Positions 40,101 through 52,100 of a stretch of DNA of 64,000 nucleotides are shown here, in pieces; within the stretch, counting starts at the first letter, position 1, and each line of letters opens with the position of its first letter. The DNA is from Sipunculus nudus (lineage: Eukaryota > Annelida > Sipuncula > Golfingiida > Sipunculidae). The stretch is taken from assembly GCA_026874595.1 (NCBI GenBank), contig CM049318.1, positions 34,803,956 through 34,867,955 on the forward strand. Reading direction: 5' to 3'. Made by a program: the position numbers and the translations under genes. The notes under the pieces were generated by a model that was not told the DNA's origin, searched no databases, and saw only the letters and a list, made by a program, of their open reading frames with translations.

Positions 40101-40914
40101 AAACGGTTTCGTTTAGTCCTAGGACCATACGGTCCCCGGTTGATAAATGCGATAAAAGCGGCAAAATTGTAATACCATGAACAATTTTCAAAATAACGGC
40201 CAATTTTGACAGTATTTTAATAAAAAAAAAGAGACAATAATACCATACAAGAAATCAAAATTATAATTATAAGATCGTAAGATCGTAAGTTATGGGAGAT
40301 CGTAAGTTCGAATCTCAGGCAGGGCGGTGTGATTTTCACGGTCGGTCCCCAGCCTAGGGCGAGCGCTCTACAGGCTTAATGGGAAGGCAGTGCTCCACAG
40401 CCGTGTATTACTCACAATGAGTGCGTCTTTGAGGTGTTATGACCCGGCAATGGGGATGATTACACACCCAGGACCCGCAGGTACAGTAGATACCGGCCCT
40501 TGGCGACACCGGGATATAAAAATAATATGACAGGAAGCGAGTGCTACCGCCCTGTCACGTATAGTCAAAACCGAAATGGAACTTTGCAGATGTACATACT
40601 TAGGTTAAGAATTAGATAAGAGAGCATAAAAAATGGAGGCGGTTACCTCCAACAAAAAAACATTAAAAAAAACAACATTATAATTACTAAACTTACTGTA
40701 AGAAACATGATTATATGTCATTGAAGTATTCAGTATCATTAAAATGGCTGAATATCCACATTAAATGCAGGTAGCAATCCGTGTAGAATCAGTAACGGCG
40801 GCTGTGAACATCTCTGTTTACTCACAAGTTCGTCTGGAAAAGTCTGCAGATGTTCCCATGGTTACACCTTGTCAGCAGATGGAACCTGTGTGTCACGTAA
40901 GTAGAAGCTTTGAA

Positions 40915-40974
<60 letters not shown>

Positions 40975-41813
40975 CATAAGAGGGATGAGTCTTCAAAGGC
41001 CGCTTTATTTAACGCCATCTTGAAAGTTATACATTGAGGCCATCTTTTATATAATTATGTTAATATCACAATATATTAAATGATACTTAACGAAACAAAA
41101 GGTTTCGTTTACTCCTGGGGTGCAGGGGCCCTTAGATCGCTTAGGAAATTCATTCCATACTTTACAAATCAGATCGTTTTTAATGCTCCCAGAGGTGGCT
41201 TTCTTCTTAATATACGTTTGTGTGTGAGGAAGAACCCATATTTCGTCGGAATGTCGACATGGGTCAAATTAGGAGGAAATTCCAGCTCAGTTAACATTTG
41301 CAAGAAGCTTGTCAAAAACAAAGGATTTCCTAAGACACACAGAACACTTTATCTATATTTTTTAAAACAAATTTAACTATATAATTTTTATTGTGTTCTG
41401 ATATTATTATTAGACTACAAGTATATGCTTTTTTCCATCAAACAGGACCTGTGTCTGATAACTTTTTGCTGGTGGCGGATACATATCACCGCAGGTTAAT
41501 GCAAGTAGATCTTCAGACCAACCTAGTTCATGCCATTGACCTGCCTGTACTACAAAACCCCATAGGTATTGAATATGATGGTCGCCATCAGAGGGTCTAC
41601 TGGAGTGACGTCAATGAGAGGGCTATCTATTCAGCATTTCTCAATGGAACCGATGTGAGACAGTTAGCCTCTGTGTTTCATGGTTTGTGTTAATATTATT
41701 ACTCATACTTTCTCTATAATATCGCCATTTGTAAATTATTTAAGTTCCAAAAAAAATTATGTGCCTTATATTTATCTGGAAGACAGACTTTCGTCTAAGT
41801 GCTTGTATTTCCG

Positions 41814-41875
<62 letters not shown>

Positions 41876-44800
41876 ATTCTGCGTATTTCATTAAGGGATA
41901 TCAATATAAAAGAACATCCAAACGGAAACATCATTCAAGATTTATGTAAAACCACGTTTGAGCGTATCGCGTGTTTATTATGCAACTTACCCCGTGAGAG
42001 TTCGTCCGAAGAACAACTGTAGAGTAAACGCTTCAAATACATTTTATCAAGCGTACAATCAAATGAAGTTACCCATTTGAGCCAATGGGGCCAGCCATAT
42101 CAAATGCCAATAAGAGCACCCCGTGGTCATTGGTCCATGAGATGGCAGTCGCACATTAAATATCCGGGATTATCATACATGATTTGACGGATTATACTCC
42201 ACAATTAATCGATATCTACATTTATCAGATATTCATAAAAACTGAAAATTTAATGAAAATAGCATAGGAAATGGTTTTGGTTTTCATCATTTTATCAGTT
42301 AAATGGAATATGCAGTTGTTAGATATGCCATTAAGCAGGATCGACTGTACTGATAACTTGACAGGTATCGCCGCGGATGGCATTGCGTTAGACCACACAG
42401 CCAATGTTGTATACTATACAAATACACGGGCTGGATCTGTTGGAGTGATGCCTTCACTGGGGCTGAAAACCAAGACGCTGATTACAAGTCCGCTCTCTAA
42501 ACCAAGAGATATTGAACTGGATATAGGTCAAAGGTGAGTACATTTTGGCCTATGCTAAATTAACACTCAGATCGCAGATCTCAGCCAATTCAAATATTAT
42601 AAATAATATAAATGTATTTAAAAACCAAATTTATGGATTTCCTACAATTGAAAATTAAAATGAATTTAAAGGCTGTAATATTAGCATCTGACCATTATAT
42701 CAATAAAAATTTGACGTGTATTGTGTATTAATACATGCAAATTTATCCCAATAAATTGATCCATAATTTGGCCTTATTTTTTAAATTATCTTAGCAGTCA
42801 TGTTGACGGTCTATGACGGGACGTGTGATGGTATACCCACGTTCCGTCCTTTGGTTAACTTTCAGTTTCGCGAGGTAATTTCCCTAACTAATAAGCAATA
42901 GATTATTTCGCCCGAGTTGGATTATGGGCAGAATCCGCGCATATTTAATAAGGTCAAAGGGCAAAAGATATGCGTCGGGCTTTTTATTCACCATTTGGGG
43001 TGCTCTTGTTAATCGGTGCCGAGTGAAGGCTTTCTGAAGCTTCAGCTCCCATTACAGTTATACTTGCTTGTAGTACTTTATGTTCCTACCGATTATTTAT
43101 ATGGGACACACTTAAAACTTGACGTAACACCCCGTAAATCCAGCTAGAACCTTAAAAACAGGATTCTATTGGAACTTCCCGAGGGTTCTTTTTTGGAACC
43201 ACAGGTTCTGAGAGGAACCCTCCAGGGTTCTTCACGATTGATTGCGTGGGGAACTTGAAAGGTTGTAATAGAACCCCACGTGTAGGGTTATTTTTAGAAC
43301 CTTCAATGCATTTTATTTTGGAAACCAGTCTAGAGTGACGTATCATTAGTTTAGGACATAATAATTACGTCACATGTTCATATTTTAGAGGAACAGTTTT
43401 GATAGATAATGTGAAAAATTATAAAAGTATTTCTTAAAGTAAGTGGGTAACAGCAAGGATCATAGCTGAAAATCATATATGCATATTTATATTTGTACCC
43501 TGTCAATTTGATAAATCCTTCTAGTGAAAAGAGTTTTTTTAAGGAAACACATTTTTATCCAGTTGTTAAGATCCACTTGTGAAAATGTGCAAACGCTAAA
43601 ATGCATTAGCATATGTATGCACCTAAATGATATAATTTGGCATTTGCGATACAGAGTTTGCGAACACCTAACATAGTTCCGAGTCGCTATAACAAAATTA
43701 ATACTTATGAACTTGATTCTCTTGGAATCATTCAGCGTAGAATATATGATACAACAGGATAAAATTGATGTTTTGCCTGCAAGAATTTAAGTTTTCTATA
43801 GAACACATGAACAAAACAAAACGCTCTGTTTGAGGGATTATCTAGATAGCGTTGACCCTGTTAAAATATGATGACTTAAATTGCTTGTCTTCCACTTATA
43901 TTACAGTGACAGATCACAATTATATAGAAGTTCCATTTTTTATACGACACAGCACGATCATTTAAAATAAAGCTGTCAAAAAATTTTCCATTTTCAATTC
44001 TAGTTTGTGTTTAAAAAAAAGTTAACAAATGATTAAACAACGTTTTATGTTCGAATAACTGAGACGACTGCTCGCGTGTAAATAATATTGGTTTATTATA
44101 TACCGCGTGTTTTCTATCCTAGACAAATGTATGTCACTGACTGGGTGGTGCCGGCCAAAATCTACCGTGCTGATATGGCAGGCTCTAATATGAAGGTGTT
44201 TGTAACCGGAAACATGGTGCTGCCAAGCGGGATAGCCTTAGACCACTCCAGTAAGTTTCTTTTTATTACTTTCCAGGACTGTTAAACATAATTTAAAAGA
44301 ACAGACAGTGCTGAATGGAACTAGCTTTAGATATGCCACATATTTTCAATGTATACCAAGGGAATCATCGTGTTTTGACCAAACATATACGGGTATTTCG
44401 GATAAACTACCAGCATGTGGGATCTTGGGACCCTGAGTTAGTACATGCTTGTAGCCCATACTTCTACCTTACCGCAGGTTTTTGAGGCAGGCATAATTTG
44501 TTTTACAATACTTATTGCGGTAGTCGTGAAAATGGTTGAAATATGGCAGCACTATACGTTTAATAAGGCGGTGGTGTTTTACACGTCATCCGATAATATC
44601 CTGTTCGTAAAAACTGGGTGTTCATTCAACTGTTGTTGCACAGTGTGCTAGTTGCACTTAGCCATGCAAAGTATAATGTATATATAACCGTGGGAAAGAC
44701 AGTCTTTCTTCTCGGTCACACAGCGCTCTATCTTTGGGAACACAGAATGATTTTTTTAGGTGTGTGATGGACCTGAATCACTACCTCCGGTTTCACCTCA

Positions 44801-46011
44801 TCGGCTCTCGTATATATACAGTGGGTACCTATGTAAAGCGGCGTCTCAATAGTGGGCAGTTATTACTTATTAGCGTCAAGGTCTTGACCTCCATACAGGA
44901 GGTACCTCTAATAAGCCATTTGTTCAAGCTAGGTGCCCACATAACATAGGTTAACATACATTGTTATATTTGAATAGCTAGACATTTCCACATTTTAAGC
45001 GATGACCCATGGATCACTTTTATTAAATCCGCCAAGCGGGATTCATGTTTTGCCCGAGTTGGTTTATGTTTGATTGTCTGTTAGTAACATTCATCAAAAG
45101 ATTTTTAAACGGGATTTTGTGCAGTTTCAGAGTATGATACAAGATACAAGATAGGTTATGATACAAGAAACAACTGGTTAAATTATGGATGTGATCCGGA
45201 TCTTTTTCTTGGTCCAGGACTTTTTTAAAGGGAAAAATGCTGAATATCTGACAATGACATATGGTGGAGGTTTGTGCTCTCTAAGTGCTTTTGCGGCTCA
45301 ATTATTTTTTACCAGGAAAGAGACTATTCTGGTGTGACGCAAAGTTAGACAGAGTGGAAGAGATTAATCTGGACGGGACCGGCCGGAGAATAATACTAAA
45401 TGAACCTGGAAGCCATTTCTACGGCATTGAATTCAGCGCCAATTATCTCTACATATCAGACTGGCAACACAGGTTATATAGAGTTCATACATTCAGAGCT
45501 TTCGTGCGGATGATTTATAATTTATATTCTTATTTTACCATGACATCTTCCATAAAACAAAAGAAAAATCGGATATGTTAATCTCAAGAAGGAAAATTAT
45601 CTTAATACTGATACTCCAATATCCCTTCCTATACATGTATATACCGTGACTTTAAAATAGTACACTCTATAATATCCAACTCGACAAAACACTACAAACT
45701 CTGCAAATCATCCAACCTAAATATGTACATCTTACATTATCAGCAATATGTTTTATGAAAATTCCTAAGCTGTATTTTCAGGAAGATTAGAAGGCTTATT
45801 CCTGGTGATACAACAGCGGTTTTCTTCACACCGGCTGTGTTTTCCAGACCTAACGACCTGATGGTTTACAGATCTGCTGACACGCATGGTATGTATCCTG
45901 CCAACGTTAAGACTGCATGGTCGTATATAAATTTCCTTTTATCTTAATTGCGACAAGGTTGTCATTCTTGCATATTGTATATATATGTATATATATATAT
46001 ATATATATATG

Positions 46012-46059
<48 letters not shown>

Positions 46060-46117
46060 CCTGTATGGGGGAGGGTGTCTGTGTATGTGATCATCAGCTG
46101 AAAAACAAGCGTTATAT

Positions 46118-46184
<67 letters not shown>

Positions 46185-49100
46185 TCACTGAAACGTTCTC
46201 TTGTTTTAAGCTCTACTGTAAGTTTCAGGTTTCCAGTACCCAATGATTGAGTTATCAGTTCTCAATTACTTGTTCAAATTATCAAGTAGGTTTAACGAAA
46301 AATGATTTTTTTGTGATCAACATACAAATATATGTTAAAATTGTATCGTGATTAATATAATCAAAGCAATACACAATATCAGGTTAATTTTGCATTAAAT
46401 ATGCGTATTCTGCTTTTGTGTATTTGTTAGACCCCTGATTGTTTGTATATCATAGATAATAATTATCATACTTGTTTTAATATATATTTAGAGCTCCGCA
46501 GTCTGGGAGTTAACTGAGCTTTAGCGATCACTCATTGTCCGTCGTCTGTCAGTCCGGCCGTCCGGTTGACGTGCCGGCCGGCCGGCTGTTAAAAAGAACA
46601 ATTCGTAACCGCTTGACTTTAAAACATTTTCTGACTAAATACCCATAGAGATCCATAAAAATTCAAAAATACCAATAGAGGTCCTTAGAAAACTGAAATT
46701 AGGTCCTTATTACCCGTATCCTCCGAGCTATGGGGCTCGTAAATACCGTAAATAATTAAAAGTATGATACAATGCGCTAGTATCTGAATTTCTAATGCAT
46801 TGATCGCCATGATTCTTTTCGACATTGATCATGAAGTGTTTCTTTGGTTCGTGTAGACCAGAGGCGCCACCTGTTTTTTTTCGAATTTTTACGCATTTTT
46901 TCACTATTTTTGCATTTTTTAAGTGAAGGGGTCGTCCGTTAAAAGGGCTACATCCAGAAGGTCCTAGGCAATCATTGGAAACCTAAAATGAGTTCTTTGT
47001 TACCATATCCGTTTAGCTGTTGTGCTCATTATTACCCCTACCATGAATAATTAAAAAATTGAAACAAAAACCCCAGTATTCGTATAAATAATGCATTAAT
47101 TTCCATGATTCTTTGCATGTGTATTGATCATGGTCTGTTTCATCAGTTCCTTCAGACTAGTGGCGCCACCTGTTTTTTTCGATTTTTTACACATTTGAAA
47201 AAATTTTTTGAGACCTTCATATGAAGTATTCTGGCTGTTATTAGGGCTGTAACCGTTAGACCAAGAATCTTTTAACTGTAGGGAGCTCCTAGGTAAACAC
47301 TTAGGAAACCTGAAATTAGGTCAAAGTGACCTTTATTTTGCAAGATATGTGAAAAAAACATAATTTGAGTGCCCTGAAGGATAGATTTGCATTATTGGAT
47401 ACAGTTGGACATAGAAACTTCCAAAATGATTAAGCTCAAGGGAGGTTCTTGTAAAAATTTCTAGGACACCTGAAATAATGTATCTATCACCTATTTTCTG
47501 CAAGATGTGTGAAAGAACATGATTATAACACTTTGTTAGTCAGATGGACGTAAACAGTAGTAGCTAGATGTAGGATCAGGTCACTGTAATCCATATCTAT
47601 TGGCGAAATGCATGATTTTGATCACCCTGGGAGCCATTTCAAAGTTCCTTGAATTTCTCTGAGTGTCATCGCCCGTGGGCCATTTGATCTTTAGGAACCA
47701 GCCCGTGTTCAAATAACAACGGCGGATGCAGCGATCTCTGTCTCCCAGTGCCTTCTGGTTACAAGTGTGCGTGCCCGGACGAAATAGAGCTGAATCTGGA
47801 TGAACGGACCTGCTTTGGCTCCCCACGTATGTGAGGACTTTATATCATTTTTATTGCTCAACGCCGGACTGTGCTAAGTTATGTTTCCTATGTCAGATTC
47901 AAATTAAACATGTTGACCTAAAATTACATTGACACCTCCATTAACACTAGGAAACTCCAATACACAAAACATATATATCGGGTGATTCAGAAAAAATGTC
48001 CCGAACTTAAGGGGTTAATAATTTATATATAATATATAATTCTAATAGGGGTAGAATCTGAAAAATCACTTGAAAGTTATACAAAACCATCATGAATGAA
48101 AAGCTCAAATAACTCTATATCAGAGTCAGCAGAGGAATCTACTACCTCAGCTACATCAAACAAAGACCTGACATTGACAGTGTCAGTCATAAACTCTTTT
48201 TCAGAGTCATTTAAGGAATCTACATCCTTTTTATCATGAAACTCCTCATAGGAGTCAACAGAGGAATTTTTCTCAGCAAAAACAAACTTCTGTTTGTCAA
48301 AGGAGGACCTGGCCTCATTTGAAATACTCTCGCAAGAGTCATAACAGGACTTAGCCTCATCCAGAGAATACTCCTCGCAGGAGTCTTGAAAGGACCTAGC
48401 CTTATTTAATTCCTTGCAGGAATCAACTGAGGTTTTTACCCCGCAAGCTACGGATTCTTCTTTGGATTTAGAAGGCATGTGGGCCTCCGTAGCATCAAAC
48501 GTTTTATTGGAGTCAATAAAGGAGTTGTACCCCTTATTTACATGAAAAGAGCCTGGCTCTTGTACTATGCTATGCATAGATTTTGAAACAAAACCAGAAG
48601 GTTTGCTATTTGGTTTATTCGCAAGTTTCCAGCAGTCAGATATTAGATGATCTTCCTTCTTGCAGTAATCACAGATTTTCTTTGAAAATAACTGCTCTTT
48701 GTTGGACTTATAATTGACACAGTGGGCATGGACTGAGGTGTAGCAATGGACTTTGCTGAACTATCAGGACTACTAGTACTGGGTGACTGCGCTTTAAAAT
48801 TCTTTTGACCATACTGATTTACATTCTTGTTTGTGAATGACTGGTTTGATTTGCTAGTAAAGGACATTTTGTGTGTCAGTGAATAATCATCAGCTAATTG
48901 AGCAGCAATGTCAAGTGTTTCAGGACTTTTCTTATAAAGAAAAGTTTTAACATCTGCGTTAATGCAGCGCTTAAATTATTCAAGCAAAATCAACTGGCGC
49001 AAATTGTCATATTTTTTCATTACATTTTTAGAACTACACCAGCGACCAAACAACTGCTCTTCTGTCCTAGCAAATTAGACGTAGGTCTGTTCTTTGCGCT

Positions 49101-52100
49101 TTTCCCTATTTCTACTTGAAGCTCTGTATAAATTTCTTTGGCCCTGCCAGTCAATACACTCTGTAACAGCAAATTCCAATTTTCCTTAGGCCATTTTAAA
49201 TTTTCAGCTACCTTCTCAAAGTGTAAGAAATATTTATTAACCTCTTTTTCATGAAAAGGTGGGACAAGTTTAATGTGTTTATCAACATCAAAACTGTGAG
49301 TTGGGGCAGCACGTAGACTATGTTCTAGTTTAAGTCTTTTTAACTTCAGTCTTTTTTACTCAAATTCTTTTTCTTTTTCTAGTCTTTCTCTTTCTAACCT
49401 TTCATGTTGTTCCCTCTCTTTTAATGCTAGCTCATGTTGCATTTCCATCTTTTTTAATTCTAATTGCACAGCAAGGCTGTCATTTTTGATGTTTCAACTT
49501 CAGTCTCTTCAATTAAACCTTTGCTATCTAGATCTTGCATGATTTTAGCAGTGATATCAGGCTTTCTCAAAGCTTTTTTTCACATTAAGCCCTAAGTGTT
49601 GTCCCAAACGCAACAACTGTTAATTTGTCAACTGTTCAAGTTGATCAGGGTCTGAATCGTCAACAAATGTCCAAGGTTTGAAATCTGTCATGTTAAGATG
49701 TCAAAACAATAACAAAAAACCACTGAGATAAATCCTGTAAACAATGTACTGTAAACAATATGTAATCTTGTAAACAATGTATGATAAAACAATGTCCAGT
49801 TCAAGGCCTAATAAATTGTCGAAACTATTAAGCATCCCGGACGAGCCCCAAATTTTGTTTTACGGAACCTAATATAAACAGATAACGTATGCGTGATGAA
49901 CACAAAATTTTTAGATAAGATAAATCGGATTCTGTAACACTAGGCAGTTTGAAATGTCTAGGGAAATGAATAAAGAAGTCAGTGTTTTTTTGTTAACAAA
50001 TAACTATAATTTATTCTTAAAACAACCCTAACATTACAATACACTAAATCAATACAATTATACAGTAAAACAGCGGTATAACAACAAAGCAATACAATCA
50101 CACAGTAAAATACACAAAGTGCACAGTACCTGGATACCACCACCGTCACAACGATAAGTTCTTTAAATGTATACTCTCGGAGAATGACAGTCCAGTGTAA
50201 AGCTTTTGTAACAATCCATAAAGGAAACTGAAGTCCAAATGCACAAAATCCAGGAGAAAGTCCTAAGAAAATATATAATTGCTGCATTCGTCGGATAAGG
50301 TCCCAGAAATTGACACACACGCTTCTGCGTCCGCTGGATATCTTCTCTGCTGCTCTCTCTCGGCTCTAAAACACAACCCCTTTATAAACCTTCTCATCCC
50401 AAGCCGAGAATTTTCTAGTTCTCGAACAGTCTTAAGGATCTTACACAACACAGTAAACACGCGTTACAGGAATCATCATATGTCTCAGGAATTACGCCCG
50501 TGTCACACAATAAAAAGAGCACCTTTAACAATATTCATTCAATGAATAATCATGAGCAGAGCAATTGCGGCTAACCAACCTACTTACCGTTGATAAAGTA
50601 AACGGTCAATCATCCAACAAGCGCAAAATTTACATAAGACATGTCTCAATAAAAGGTCGCTGGTTGAGACCAGGGGGTCGGGACCCCCCCCCCCCCCCCG
50701 GATTCGCCCCTGTTACTTTTGTGGTTGTTTTGGTTCCCCTGTCCCATGGAACTCACGTGAGGGTATGATCGGTATTACCATTGCGCATGCTCAATTTTAA
50801 AGGCTTTTAGGAATAATAACAAAACTTGAACGCAAAACGGTATAATCCGATGCCTGAACCTGTCTACCTGTTGTTGTCATATGTGTAAAAAGACAAATAA
50901 GTTATCATGATGGTGTATTTCCATATACGACCAGCGGTCAGGCAGTGTTCTGTTTTATCCACTCCTACACATGCGGAGCCAAGGAACTGCCCAAACACGA
51001 GAACCGTGGGTTCCATCTGTACATATGTATGTCAGGATAGTTACCGGCGTGCTAATGGTAGCGAAACCCGCATCTGCCAAGGAGACCTGACTTGGTCTGG
51101 GACACCACTAGTTTGCACTGGTATGTTTTTGTTGTCATTATTAGAAAATATTGAAAACATACAGGTAACATTTATTGTATCATATACAAAAGTAATATGG
51201 AAAATTTGTGTTTTGCATATCAAGGACTCATAAAAGTATATATGATATACAAACTTTAAAATGACAAATAAATTATTATTGCACAAATGAAAAATGTCAT
51301 TGTCGTTATTTAATTTTATCCTATCGTGCCATTTTATATCAAATAAATTAAAAATTCTCTTTAGTAATGATCTCCCATCGTATTGTAATATGATATATTA
51401 CTATTTTTCTTGCATATGAACAGTAAATTGTATTTAACCCTCTGACAACCCCTGAGCATGCGCCGTTCTTATATATGATATAAATGTTTATATATTCAGA
51501 TATTTATATATAATAAATTATACACTCCTTTAAATTATATACATAAACCATATACACGCTGCTTCGCTTGGTACGATATTTTAGCATAAACGATCCTGCA
51601 TATTTGTTTAACTTTCTGTTTGTATTAGCTCTTCAAGCTTCGGCAGCTCCCGTTGAACATTCTGGTGTCCCTGTAAATATCGTGGCACCAGCCTCTGTAG
51701 CAGGACTGCTTGTATTAATTGTAGCCGCAATAGTTGCAGGTGTCTGTCTCTCTAAAAGAAGGTTCGTATAGCATTGTAATAATTATTACAATAGTGAACT
51801 TTATTACAATAGAGGTTGCAACATAGCATTTATAAAACTAAGAATATGCAATTAGTTTATATTACTGTTTTGGGTAAAATGCTGTAAGTAGTGTTTCCGA
51901 CATAGTTTTCGATCCATCAGTCAATTAGATCATAGAATTTATTTATTATATTTTGAAATCTTAAACTTGATTTGCATTATTATACCATGTATTACATAAC
52001 TAGTACAATGTTTCAAGTATAGTCATTACAACATAAACATATAGACATGATGTATATGGAATGTTTTTGAAATCGGTAAATGGAAGTTTTCGCTTTCTCG

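Noticed and set aside
41680-42022. Arg-Glu repeat frames
   Set aside because: Translation of the (AG)n microsatellite within intron 8.
45907-46188. Tyr-Ile repeat proteins
   Set aside because: Translations of (TA)n microsatellites; the same applies to frames at 11867, 40900, 54780, 55960 and 61000.
49979-50320. 113-codon minus-strand frame rich in Val, Leu and Cys
   Set aside because: It lies inside the LTR of the gypsy-type element.
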